From Tenebrio molitor (Eukaryota > Arthropoda > Insecta > Coleoptera > Tenebrionidae), in NCBI RefSeq assembly GCF_963966145.1, contig NC_091046.1, forward strand, positions 46,066,001 through 46,130,000: 64,000 nucleotides of DNA, written 5' to 3'. The notes below the pieces were generated by a model, which was given only the letters and a program-made list of their open reading frames with translations, was not told where the DNA came from and did not search any database. Within the stretch, counting starts at the first letter, position 1; each line of letters starts with the position of its first letter. Below are positions 34,601 to 46,248 of the stretch, in pieces. Both the position numbers and the translations under genes were made by a program.

Positions 34601-35265
34601 GATAAATGATCGAGGACCAGCCGTGATCTATTGATTAGCTCGTTAAGGTACGTCCCAATCGTCCAGCGGGGTACTGGACGGGCGACGCAGCGCTCCACAA
34701 TGGGACCGTTGCTGTTCGGCTGTCCGGCTGGACGAGATATATGTATATATAATGAATTCAATGTATTTATGTATTTTGTATAAGATACCCCGTCGGGCCA
34801 TTGTTAATAATGTAAGATTGTGGACTACAATGGCACAAGTGAATAGTGTCCACTAAATGTGGGAGGTATTTTATAGGCGTGGCCCACTAACGATGTCATT
34901 TTTATTTCTTAGATACACCAAATTGGTTTAAAGAAAGTCATTTTATCCGGAGTCGGCGTATCCGCCGGAGTGCCGCACCATTTGCATAAGTTTTAATTAA
35001 TATTCATTATTCCGGGGGGCCGGATTGACGCCCCGACCGATCCAATTCGACGTCGCTGCCCACGCGAACACTCTGTATACGGTGGAAAAACGGCCGACAA
35101 ACGCGCTTTTTTACAGACACCGTGTATGAAATGATTATGGACGACTAATTGAAAATCGTAAATCGGCCACCACCGGCCGCCAAACGGCCGCCGATCGAAA
35201 AAATGAAGACACAAATTGCGACGTGACTTCTGTATTCCTCCGCCTGTTACACACTCATTCCGGCC
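31621..35265. other. Gene-free stretch
   Basis: CpG-containing, mostly unique DNA with AT-rich islands at 32.1-32.35 and 33.1-33.6 kb. CTTTTTCGGACGC is repeated twice near 33013-33040. No exon or mobile element end could be supported. Confidence 0.4.
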
Positions 35266-35580
35266 AAGGAAAAAACGCCATATTTATTCTAGGTTAAATG
35301 GATTGTTTCGCCGTATACTGGAATAAACAAAGAGTTATTTAATGTCACAAACGTCAAAATTGTGATCGATCGCGTTTGACGAGGCAAGCCGCCACCGTAC
35401 TCTCCAGATTTTTGCGACGCTGAAAATGTGCCAATTAAAATGTATGTCGAGCTGTGATGCGTGGTGTTGAGTGGTTTGCATTAATAATACTGACAGATGG
35501 GGATTGAGGAAAGTTGGGAAAACATTTTGGAGGGCTAATGAATATTTCGGGTTAAATATAAATGTTATTAGGAGCAAACA
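35266..35580. repeat. Distant copy of the 250-bp repeat unit
   Basis: CCGGCCAAGGAAAAAACGCC, ATGTCACAAACGTCAAAATT, GATCGATCGCGTTTGACGAG and GCCGCCACCGTACTCTCCAG follow the same order as the 28.85-29.75 kb units, closest to the last one. A 40-base insertion near 35300-35335 separates the first two blocks. Confidence 0.7.
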
Positions 35581-35581
35581 T

Positions 35582-35905
35582 GAACCACCGAGTACTGTGG
35601 CCAAGCGCCTAGCGCGCCACTTTACATTCGGGAGGTCCCGGGTTCTAACCCCGGTGCCGCCTGACCAGGTGTGGGTTTTTTTCAGAGGTTTCTCCACACC
35701 ATCACATCGTGGTATGTCTCATATCACAGATAAGGCGAATGCTGGGTCAGTACCTACCTACCACCTTCCTTCCGCACCCATCCTCACGGTACCCATCCCG
35801 TCAGTGTGGCTGAAAAGGCTCTGGGAAGCCTCAGCAGCCCGGCCCACTTCGGGGGGGAACAAAAGATGTATCCTTTCTTTCCAAAGATGTAGTTTTATGT
35901 GCTGA
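35582..35905 (+). mobile_element. tRNA-derived SINE
   Basis: An A box TGGCCAAGCGCC (35598-35609) and a B box GGTTCTAACCC (35641-35651), 32 bases apart, form a Pol III internal promoter. The B box is embedded in a tRNA T-arm-like GTCCCGGGTTCTAACCCCGG. A tRNA-unrelated body follows, including a GGTGTGG/CCACACC stem (about 35668-35700), and continues to about 35905. There is no coding capacity. It would rely on LINE machinery for movement. The 5' flank is the 250-bp-family repeat, which suggests insertion into it. Confidence 0.6.
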
Positions 35906-37838
35906 GGCTGGTAATTTGGCTGCACGTATGTCAGATTCAGAAACGAATTTGTTAAAATTTGAATTAGGAATTTGATCAGCTAATTTACTTTATCTGCCGC
36001 ATTTTAGCATTATCAGTCCAGCAGGATAATGTCATATTGTACTGACGTTTGAAGAAAAAATATGTTTCAATACAAAATAAAAAAGAAATAAATTTAGACA
36101 GTAGATTTTTTTAAGCAAAAAGTATGATGTGCAAAACTGTTAAAATTGTTGTAATTTACTAATTAAATTAAGGACAATTTACATTTTAATTGAGACTAGA
36201 GGTGGGCCCACTGGTGCAGAGAAAATTAAGATTTTAACAAACCCACCTGGTGTAGGATCTAGATATTCCAGTAAATGAAACTTGAAAAAATTTATTTAAA
36301 TTGAGTCTTGACCAGATCGCCGGCGCCGATACGTAAAATGGATGACATCATCAAGAGGTCGATTATATCTTAATTAAAAAATTAATGAAAACTAATTTAA
36401 ACACTGATGATGTCAACGTGATCGACGAGACGCGATTGCGATGTTATCCCGATTTCAACGAACCAAAAGTTTTGTTCTGCCGGCAGAGCCTGCAACTTCC
36501 GTAGATGAATTAATAGGGGAAGTCAGTTTCTGGATCACCTGGTCGGCGAGCTGTTGCAAAATCGGTTTAACGAATGGCCCCTCTTAATTTCCATCCGTAA
36601 TATAAATCTGTTCCGAGGAAAACACGTGTAGACCTCCTTCGTGTGGGTAGTCTTTGATGTGTGGAGTTATGCCATACATGCTCCTTATAATTGTTAAATT
36701 ATGATTCATTAATCTAAGTAATGAGGCGGTGAGAAAGGAGAGCGCCCGGACGGAACAAATCACCTGGGAGGACAAAATTTCCAAAAATACAAAATTAATT
36801 AAATGAATTTATGATGGAGGCGCTACTTGCGTACCCACATGAATTTTTATGCAAATCTATGGATTAGCATATCTTCGGTGGATTTGGGAAAATTCGGGTC
36901 CCGCAGGGCATTCCTCTTGTTAACGTAAATTCCGGCCCCCCCGATAATTGTTCTTAATAAAGAATGGCGGTCACGCGGCGATAAAGACGTGATAAATTAA
37001 GCCGGCAGGGGTGTCCCATATCTCGAGTAAGTTGTGGGTCATTTACAAGTGAGATTAGGAGGCTTGAATTGTCTAATTGATAGTAATTCGCCGGCGAGTC
37101 GACCCGATCCGCGTCCCGTCGACGTGTCTTGGTGTGGAAAAAAATGCGGCTCCATTAATATTTGGACAGGTGCGACGCATACGCGGCACTTAATATGCTA
37201 ATGAAGATCATATTTGTTATTATTGATGATAGTATCTGTGGAACATGTACTATAATCCCACTCATTGGCGCTGTAAGTGTTCGACGTAACGTATAGCCTG
37301 CTCCGGTGTAAGTTATAATGAGTCCCACCGTCTTGTCGGGAATTTACACCTTACAATTGTCGGAGCCGGAGCTGATTCCCCACCGGACGCCCACCTTTGT
37401 AATGAAATAATCCGCCACTCCTTGCCCGGTACAGATAGAGTTGTAATGGGTTCGAGGTGCCGTGACAACAGCCCGGTGGGGCCAGACCGAAGGCTAAGTC
37501 AACAAGGTACTTCACCAAGACGACGGAATTCACCGCACGAATTCAAACTCGCGCTTTTGGCACTTGGCGAAACGGAGTACCTGCCCCAGAAAATTTCTAC
37601 CACACATTTAGCCTCAAATCTGTGCAAGTACCATTTGGTACTGCTGATTTTAAAACTGTTTGGTTCCCTAAATTGTGTACTTTTTCAGCGTGACTTACTT
37701 AAGGACAGTGTCTTTTGCAAAAATTTAATACAAAAATGCACAACTAGCAGAACGCCAGGAATGTAAATTTCAAAAATTTTCCACTAAGTATTGCAATTTT
37801 ATTTTTTCTTACTTGCAGAAATGTCAGTTTCGAATCAT
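35906..37838. other. Gene-free stretch
   Basis: AT-rich to 36.3 kb, then CpG-containing unique DNA. TTATGCAAATC (about 36849) is an octamer-like site. Several GGTACT/GTACC motifs begin near 37500-37640, resembling the repeats at 38.65, 41.5 and 62.4-63.4 kb. No gene supported. Confidence 0.35.
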
Positions 37839-38640
37839 CACTTGCTTTATTTGCCCTCCGGGCTTTCGGATTCCTTATTACAAACATAAAAATAATAATT
37901 ACAAAAATTTGCATTTTTTTTTCTAATCCCCATCCCTTTCTTTTTCTATTCTTTCCTTCCTCTTCCATTGTCTTTCACCCACCTTATCTCCTTCCGTCTT
38001 CATTCAGTACTTCTCCCAGTTCCCTTCTCTCCCTCTTTCTCATTTCGCTACATCCATTCCACATATGCTCTATTGTCTCTCTCTTCATAGCTCATTCTGC
38101 ACCTTCTTTCCTCTCCTTCCGTCTAGTACCTATTTTCTCTCTCCTCGTTCCCACATCTGAATCTCGCCATCATTTTTCGCTCTCTTGCATTCTCTCTCCT
38201 CAGGGACTCCGGAATTTCCTCTGTAATATACCTCTCATTCTCCGTGTTGTATCTGGATTCTTTGATTCTCTCCCTTCTTTCTTGCTTGTCTGTGTCTTTG
38301 TCCCTTTCGCTCGGCTCTACATTGCAACTTCTTTCCACTTCTTCACTGGCACACCCGTTCCTCTGGTGGTACTTCTCCGTGTTCTTTTTCTTTCCTCTCC
38401 AGCATCCGTCAGTATCCTGCATTCTTCCCTTCCATCAAATTTGTCTTCAAACTTTGCCGCTCTCTTTCCCGCTTTCTCTCTCTCCTCTTCTTCCATCCTC
38501 AGATCTCTGCCCCGTACATCAATATACTCTGTATCATGCTAGTGGTACTAGTAGGGTACTACCTTATTTGCTTTCCTCACTATCTCTCTGATATGTGCCT
38601 TATCCCTGAATCGTCACTTATTATTTTAGACAAGTTCTAA
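37839..38640 (-). mobile_element. Non-LTR retrotransposon 3' end
   Basis: Read on the minus strand, the element runs from ORF2 C-terminal coding sequence into a 3' UTR ending AGCCCGGAGGGCAAATAAAG (about 37870-37845). The same terminus ends the plus-strand ORF1 element at 5.31 kb, so both belong to one family. It is 5'-truncated near 38.6 kb, as expected for incomplete target-primed reverse transcription. Confidence 0.7.
37950..38422 (-). pseudogene. Retrotransposon ORF2 C-terminus
   Basis: The minus-strand frame 38422-38123 reads ...KERR-type basic sequence, RERIKESRYNTENERYITEE, ENARERKMMARFRCGNEERE and NRY, then a stop. Reading on through frameshifts gives TIEHMWNGCSEM and RERRELGEVLNEDG, the cysteine/histidine-bearing tail of insect LINE ORF2 proteins. 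The reverse transcriptase domain itself is missing. The same segment, diverged, is found at 45.39-45.81 kb. Confidence 0.6.
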
Positions 38641-38649
38641 AATTGAAAA

Positions 38650-39025
38650 AGTAGTACCTATCTAGTTGTACCAGCAGCAAAACGCTCCACACCACAGCTT
38701 TAGAAATGAAAATTTAAAAAATATTTGGGTTGGGTTGATTTTACTTAGAAGCCTGTTTTGTTGACAAGATGTACCTATCCTTTTTTCCTTCTTTAGCGTC
38801 TTAAAGTACAGTACTACATTTGGCAAAAGGAAAGTACGTCCAAGCAGCCCAAATGGAAATTCTTCCATTTTAGTTGCCGTTCTGCCTATCACTGCATGAT
38901 AATTCTTAACTTGGAAAAGATCTGGAAAGGTAGTACCTGCTGCAGAAACCTTCTACCAGAAGAAAATCGCCCTCCCATCACAATGCAATGTCTCGAAGTT
39001 TTTAATTGGCGTAATTGCGTTTGAC
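38650..39025. repeat. Dispersed repeat Y, copy 1
   Basis: TAGTTGTACCAGCAGCAAAA, GGAAATTCTTCCATTTTAGT, GGAAAGGTAGTACCTGCTGC and GAAGAAAATCGCCCTCCCAT occur in the same order at 41516-41890. It is non-coding and rich in GGTAC/GTACC. It lies directly behind the truncated end of the minus-strand retrotransposon. Confidence 0.75.
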
Positions 39026-40960
39026 AATCGTAGAAGTACCGGATGACTGTGGTACTCTATCGAGGCAATGTACGCCGTAGTTCCGGGAGTATTTAGGTCT
39101 CCAAATGTGCATCTTTTTGTGTATTTTATAGTTCCGGTAGAAGAGCCACAAGAGCCATTTCCAATATAGCGCGAAGAGAGTGTCCCAAAGCCGGTCCCTG
39201 CGGCGCGCTCCTCCCGCCCATCCATCAAACCCGTGATTGATAAATCGCATGTGGACCATATTTGGCGCACGTTCATCGACTGGCTCGCATTTGTAAGTTA
39301 ATAAACGTTCCACCTGCAAGAGCCGAGCAAACAGATCTGGGTATTAATGCGGGCCCGTGCTGAAGAGATAAGAGAGCAAATCGAGGATCGAAGCGCGCCT
39401 CGGATGACTGACAGGTTTGTCTGTATCGATACAGGGGGGCGACTCTAACCAGCCCGGACACCTGGGGCATCTCCGATAACATCAATCGGTTATAATTAAT
39501 TGTGTTTTTATATTTTGTTTAATCATTCTATTAGAAACGATCTCGCCGGTCGCGCACAACAACACAAAAAGAAACCATCGCGGACAATGCCGGTGTACAT
39601 TTTTCGAGTGCCGAGAGGAGTTCCGATCGGAGATTAAAAGCTTTTTGAAAGGTGTTTAGAAAATGGACGATCATTAACGCGCCCAGATAAAGGGTTCATT
39701 ACGTCGGCCAGATATGTCCGTGATTTATTTGGCGTGTGTGTGTGTACCACTTTCCAGTTTGCGGACGATTATTGCCGGCTCGGCGATCGAAAGCGCTTTG
39801 TTTGCCCAACTGGAGCGTGTTATTACGGAATTATTTTTTTCTACATAGCATTCATCGTCGATAATTCTGAATAATACACCCAACTGTAATTGAGGAATTA
39901 GCTTTGTGATGCATTCGTAATGTAAGATCAAGCGTGCCCTGGACGGCCATTTTTATAGATCAAAGCCGAGCTTCTTGGAACACTACGATCATCAATAATT
40001 GGGGACCAACTCACTCCACAACTCATACTTCGATTTTTAGTGCCACCGCACCAAAAACGACAACTTGGAAATTACCATCTGGGGTACAAAACCGGAAATT
40101 TCCACTCAACTGAAAAGCATCTGCCAACAACTGACACTTCTTGACAGTCATTGGTCATCTGATCACACGTTTGCGGCGAAAATCGCGATTAGATAAACAG
40201 AAATCTAATTTATTGGCCGTATTGCTGGTTGCCTACCTGGCAGAATTTTAATTGTGCGCGTTTGCTTCCTTTTGGAAAAACCGTATCCGCGCGGCGTACC
40301 GATAATGGGGGCAATATTTCAGCCTGATAAGCCGCATCTTATGTTTTATTAATAAAACAGTACTGCCACCATCTCCCGATGGGGATTTATGTCGGTGATT
40401 TTCGTTTCGCGCTAGCAAATATGGCTCTCGCTGGACGTTACCGTCCCAGCCCCTCGCAAAAACGCTAATTACCTCGCAGGTGTGTTCTTACCGGCGGTTG
40501 TGTTAACGTCTGTCGGTTCAGGGGGCCGTAATTAAACCGTTTTAGTTAGGCGGAGGTGTTAAATCTCCCGAAGAGCCATAACCGGAGGAAATGAACGCGA
40601 TCAGCAAACCGATCCATCCAGCGCTAAAACATTAATTATGATCTTAAATGGGAAGGCAATTTGAGCGGGCGAATGGCGGAGGACCGGTATATATGTAAAT
40701 GGTACAACATTGAAAATGTACAGTCCATTTAACAATTACAACTCAATTATGCAAAGTACGACTATCAGTCGGCTCGGAAATTAACACGGACAAGTTAAAA
40801 CATCGGCGAGGGCCGGAAGTGTTACCGCCGGTCCGATTAAACACTGCTAATTTGAATTCGTGATATATATTTGTTAATTATGGGACACGGCTTTCGGAAA
40901 TTAAATTGCCAAGCTGAGGATCATCGCTGATTTATCGACTGGGGAGGCGCTGGCTCGGCA
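39026..40960. other. Gene-free, CpG-containing stretch
   Basis: Unique DNA with TTAATTA and CpG motifs and a short (GT)n at 39734. No exon or element supported. Confidence 0.4.
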
Positions 40961-40962
40961 AC

Positions 40963-42424
40963 CAAAACAAAAGAATACACAGTGGAAATTCAACCCAAAA
41001 GCAAAATCACATCAGGTTACACTGACGTTACAAAGACGTTACATGTAACATGCGTGAAACATTACAGTTACGTCGCAGAGACATCGCAACAGAAATGTCG
41101 CATTAATATGTATTGTAGCGCAGAAACGTCACTCGCCCTGACTGTAACGGTGACTCAGGTGAAGAAACGCTGACGTAACAGCGCAGTAACGTCACTCGGT
41201 CTTCTCAGAAGGATGTTGCGTCGATGTATCCCCAGTAACAAGTGTGATGCTAATTCGAGAAGGCCACCAATAGGAGAATTTTGCTTCGTAGCAGATGCAA
41301 AACTTGCTAACGATTCTCTCTGATGGTACTTTATTGTCAAGATGAGAACTAGGTCTTGGGACGCAGTTGGAGAAGACCACCAAGAGCAGAATTGCGTTTG
41401 GGAACAGTTGCAAAGATTTTGTTCAGTTTCGTCTGAGTCCAAGGAAAATCTAGTTCTTTGGAATGACTTCTCTTTGTCTAGGCCCAGATCTCCCGAAAAA
41501 GTACTACCCGGATCAAATACCTGTCTAGTTGTACCAGCAGCAAAACACTCCACACCACAGCTTTCAAAATGAAAATTAAAAAAATAGTTGAGTAATTTTA
41601 CTTATGCTATGTGACGGTACTACATTACCAAAACTGTTTAGTTCACAAGATTTTCTTATTTGGCGTCTTAAAGTACAGTACCACATCTAGCAACAGAAAG
41701 TACGCCATTGGACAAGTAACCAACCAACCCAAATGGAAATTCTTCCATTTTAGTTGCCTATCACTGCTTGATATTCTTAATTTGGGAAAGGTCTGGAAAG
41801 GTAGTACCTGCTGCAGAAATCTTCTACGAGAAGAAAATCGCCCTGCCATCACAATGTCTCTTAAAGTTTTTAATTGGCTTCATTGTGTTTGAAAACAAAC
41901 AAAATAATCCACGTTGGAAATTCAACCCAAAAGCAAAATCACATCAGGTTACACTGACGTTACAAAGATGTTACATGTAACATGCGTGAAACATTACAGT
42001 TACGTCCCAGAGACATCACAACAGAAATGTCGCATTAATATGTATTGCAGCGCAGAAACGTCACTCGCCTTTGTGGGATTGACGTTACACTGACTGTAAC
42101 AGTGACTCGGGTGAAGAAACGTTGACGTAACAGCGCAGTAACGTCACTCGGTCTTGTCAGAATGATGTTGCGTCGATGTATCACCAATAACAAGTGTGAT
42201 GCTAATTCGAAAAGACCGCCAACAGGAGAATTGTGCTTCGTAGCAGATGCAAAACTTGCTAACGATTCTCTCTGATGGTACTTTATTGTCAAGATGAGAA
42301 CTAGGTCTTGGGACGCAGTTGGAGAAGACCACCAAGAGCAGAATTGCGTTTGGTAACAGTTGCCAAGATTTCGTCTGAGTGCAAGAAAAATCTAGTCCTT
42401 TGGAATGCTTCCTCTCCTCTAGGC
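40963..42424. repeat. Direct repeat X (0.5 kb) flanking repeat Y
   Basis: X copy 1 spans about 40963-41485 and X copy 2 about 41890-42424. Both start near TGGAAATTCAACCCAAAAGC and share TCAGGTTACACTGACGTTAC, TGCGTCGATGTATC and GAACTAGGTCTTGGGACGCA. Between them lies repeat Y (41516-41890), which also occurs alone at 38650-39025. X is full of GTTAC/GTAAC sub-motifs. The copies differ by a GTGGGATTGACGTTACAC-type insertion in copy 2 and an insertion near 41420 in copy 1. No coding potential. Confidence 0.8.
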
Positions 42425-45300
42425 GGGTCCGTTAAAATTTTTGCTTTTTGCGACCTCCGCCCTAGCGGAACCCTTCTGGGAACCAATCGTGCCACACATT
42501 CAATTAAGCGTCTCGAAAAAAATCAAGAATGTCGATCCGATCCGATCTGAGAAAGTGAGGCAAGGCGCCCCAAGTGTGATGTTGAATCCTCCGCAGAGTT
42601 GTCTATCAATCATTACCGGGTTTGCCCGTTCTGACCCCCGCTTGTTTGCATAACTAAATCATAATTGTAGCCAACCAAATGGACATATTGACTAATGATC
42701 GCCCGATCTCGACACGAACAAAAAAGAACGATCGAGGCGTTGTTGGAGTACCAGCCTTTAATGTTCAACTGCCATCCGAAGACGTACTCGACTTATTTAA
42801 ACGCTCTTGTTTGTTTATTATTTATGATCGCGAGTAAGCCGACCGTGTGACGGACTCTTTAAATTGGGACGGGGATTATGCTGTCGCTTGGAGGGCGGCG
42901 GGTCACGTCTGAAGGGCGCATTGTTTGAGCAAGGGTTGGGCATGGGCTCGATGACCGGGAACTGATCCGATCAACGCACAAATTTATCGCCGTCATCCTA
43001 GTCGGATTTGGACACTCGGTACCACCAAAGTACCAACGAGGAAACTGGGCCGATCTCATTCGATCTGGGTACTCATCGCACTATGTGGCAAAACCCTTCA
43101 TTCCAACAACAAATAAACACCTTGGTACCAATCAGTACTTCACTCTTGTGAAGGGTACTGAGACAATTGCTTGGTCGGGTTCTGGTTGGGTGATTGCTCA
43201 TGTGTTAGACAGCTTTTTATGAGTGTTTCTGGGCGAAAAATGTCCGGTACGACGAGTACTCTGAGGGGAGTGATGATTTGTTGGGCGTGTCCAGTCGGGT
43301 GCATCTGTCACGACTGGTGCAAATGATCTTTGGTTTTAATTAAAAATGTGCCTCCCCGACCCGGACGTTGCGGTTTTGCGGTGAGAGGTGGATAAACGGC
43401 GGGTCCGCGTACGCATTAATAAAATAATTTGAGAAAAAACCGTCGACGTGATTATAAAATTGAAGCTCACGTAACAAAACGGTTGTGTAAAAGTAGACAA
43501 GTTCTCATGGTAGAGTCACACAGACTGACTGACAATTCGGCCGACGACCCCTCGAACTTACTTAGATACGGCAGAAGCGAGTGTCGGACGGCGAGCGATA
43601 GATGGCGTCAGGTGGCGCATTCCGCACCGTTGCGATGCTGCACCGGCGCTAATCATGCCTTTTTATGGCTCGTTACGCTAATGCCCTGCATAAAGTTATA
43701 ATGTAAGCACACTTATGGGAGCCGCTTTGGCCAACTTGGTTCCCGGATAGAGGCACTGCGCGAATATAAATTGCCAATTATTGCATATCAACGTTCGTAT
43801 GGAAAACGAACGTGTCGGGGGCAAATTAAATTTCCGCTGGAGCCGCGGACGCCACTGATTTATGGGGCCGCGATCGGGGTAATTGAAATTTGGGCCGGAA
43901 CTAGACAGACGTGGGGCTGCGAATGTACAGAAAGCTGTAAATGCCACAACACCTCAGCGCCGGAGGCCAGAGTAGCGACTGCCTCACCAGACGTAATTAA
44001 GAAGTGCGAAATCAGGAGCGTCGAACAAATCAAGCCGGAAAATGTGACCCAAATGTCAATTACGCGGATGGACCGTTGCGGCCGAACCGCCACTTAAGCC
44101 GTCCAAATAGTAAAGTTTAAGCAAACAAAACCGTGAACAATCGCGCCCGCCTGTTAAAAAATGGTATTTATTGAGAGCATCGACAATGTGAAAGCTGAAA
44201 TCGTATCTGATATCTAATAGGCCATTGTTAGACATTTAACTTTGATTATACATGTGGGCGAGTTCATTTAAAAAAATTCATTTCCTGTACGGTACAATAC
44301 AGGATAATTACCCGGAGAGAGATAATTGTAGTAATGACATCTATTAACTGTAACACAGACGGAATCACAATCGAAAACAGAAGAGCCACTCTTCACCGCA
44401 TAAACTGGCTGGATGCGCGAGGACCACCCAGTATTGCGTCACCTCAAATTCATTCATTTCATTTACAATAATTAAAAGGATAATTTACGACGGTTTCGAT
44501 ACGGTGACGGTTCGATAATCAAGGGGGAAGGGGGGTGGCGCGGGTTCGACGGTGTTATTTCGTCTTATAATTAATTAATTGTGTCGGAGCGTTCAGGTGG
44601 GAATGAAAGGTGCGAAATAAATTTGTGGCCAAGGTGAGCGGACTCGGGTGACGACTGGTCAATTAACAAAAAAAAATAATTAGGAAATGTACATGCCGAA
44701 TGGTGGTACAGTTCGTTTCATCACGGGCGGGACAATGCGACGGTTGCATAACGAGTGTGGTGAAATGCGTGACGAATTTATGGAGCGGACGGTTTTTGAC
44801 GCCTACAGTGTGGACGAGTAAAGATGGAAATAAATGATCCCAACAAATAAAAGGAAATTTAACAACCACAACTTACAAATGATGATAAACTGTCGGAAGA
44901 TATTTTTAACAGTTATGTGTCTTTATACTTATCGGTTTCTTTATTTTTTAATAAATACATTTCTAGACAAATTATTCACGTATTTTTTACTTACCTATAA
45001 TTTTTATTAAGCAAAATAGAACAATAGAAGGTCTTCATGTAATCCTCGATTCAAAAATTCATTTGAAGTTTTCTCTAACAATAATGAAATACAAAATAAG
45101 AGATTGTTGAGGGTTTTAGAGTAAATCTTGGGACACCATAGAAGGGCTATCTGTAGCTCAATGAAATCTGATCAGCTGCAAAAATAGTAGCACTTGCTTT
45201 TCTCAAGTTCTTGAAGAAGACACCATAGAGGGAAAAAATAAATTTGTTGCCAGTTAGAGGAGCCTAAGAGAATCCTGTCATAGAAAGTAGTAATAACAAT
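42425..45300. other. Gene-free stretch
   Basis: CpG-containing unique DNA to about 44.85 kb, then AT-rich. GGTAC motifs cluster at 43018-43160. The 108-codon plus-strand frame at 43771-44097 has scattered Cys residues but no family I recognise, and no supporting splice or start context. Confidence 0.35.
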
Positions 45301-45304
45301 AGTT

Positions 45305-46150
45305 TCTTTGCCTTACTGGCTTTCGTATTCCTGCTTACAGTTTTATCTAATAAGTACTAAAAATAACAATTCCCAAAAAAAACTTTTTTGTTTCTATCCT
45401 CCAACCGTCTCTTTTTCCATTATGTGCCTCCTTTTCCATATCTCTTTCATCCTTCCTTTTCCCTTCAGTATTTCTCCCCGTTCCTTTCTCTCCCTTTCTT
45501 TCATTTCTCTGCATCCATTCCAGATGTGCTTAATTGTCTTTCTCCTCCTCAAAGCACATTCTGCACCTTCTTTCCTCTCCTTCCGTCCAATACCTGTTTT
45601 CTCTGTCCTCGTTTCCACATCTATATCTCGCCATCTTTTTTCTTTCTCTTGCACTCTCTCTGCCCAGGTACTACGGAATTTCCTCTGTCATTCCTGTTGT
45701 ATCTAGATTCTTTGATTCTCTTCCTTCTTTCTTGGTTGTCTGTATCTTTGTCCCTTTCAGTCAGCTCTACATTCATCCATTTTCCTTTTGCTCTTAATCT
45801 TTCCACATCTTCACTGGCATACCCGTTCCTCTGGTAGTGCTTCTGTCTCCCCTATTCTCCGTGTTCTTTTTCTTTTCCCTCCAGGATTCCCGTAGTATCC
45901 TGCACTCTTCCCTTCCATCCATTTTGTCTTCAGATTTCGCTCTCTTTCCCGCTTTCTCTCTCAGCCACAAAAGTTCTTCTTCTTTGAATTTATACTCTTT
46001 ATCGTCTTTTATTCCCTCAATGTCAACGTCAACATATTGTCAAATGTTCTTTTTTCTTTTTCACCCAACCTCTCAACCTTTCTGCTTGGTTTTAATTTAT
46101 TTCGTTTGTCTCTTCTTCTTGCATTTTATTTTTTTAATTCTTCTATTATT
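45305..46150 (-). mobile_element. Non-LTR retrotransposon ORF2 3' portion
   Basis: A pyrimidine-rich plus strand whose minus strand carries ORF2 C-terminal sequence of the same family as 37.84-38.64 kb, plus a poorly conserved 3' region toward 45.3 kb. The upstream end fades into T-rich sequence near 46.1 kb. Confidence 0.6.
45394..45806 (-). pseudogene. Retrotransposon ORF2 C-terminus, frameshifted
   Basis: The minus frame from 45806 reads TERDKDTDNQERRKRIKESR then YN, matching the 38.3 kb copy. After a frame change the frame 45654-45394 gives EGAECALRRRKTIKHIWNGC and REMKERERKERGEILKGKGR. The H-x3-C spacing (HIWNGC) matches the zinc-binding-like tail of LINE ORF2 proteins. It is non-functional. 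Confidence 0.6.
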
Positions 46151-46154
46151 CATA

Positions 46155-46248
46155 TTCAGAAAGTATTTTAAAAACAGATTAAAAAAACTTTCAGCACAAC
46201 ATATTTGGCGCCCTCTATTGACAAACTCGCAAAACATTCACTTTGCTC
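46155..46248. repeat. Dispersed fragment Z, copy 1
   Basis: AGGAAGTATTTTAAAAACAG-type sequence followed by CATATTTGGCGCCCTCTATT and CGCAAAACATTCACTTTG. It matches 48388-48480 closely in the same orientation. Confidence 0.7.

Noticed and set aside
37920..38600. CT-rich microsatellite
   Set aside because: The pyrimidine richness is the complement of a coding-derived, Glu/Lys/Arg-rich ORF2 tail with recognisable motifs.
40963..42424. LTR retrotransposon
   Set aside because: The repeats lack TG...CA termini, a primer-binding site, a polypurine tract and target duplications, and the core also occurs alone.
43771..44097. 108-codon frame with several Cys residues
   Set aside because: No recognisable zinc-finger spacing, no start or splice context. 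Treated as chance.
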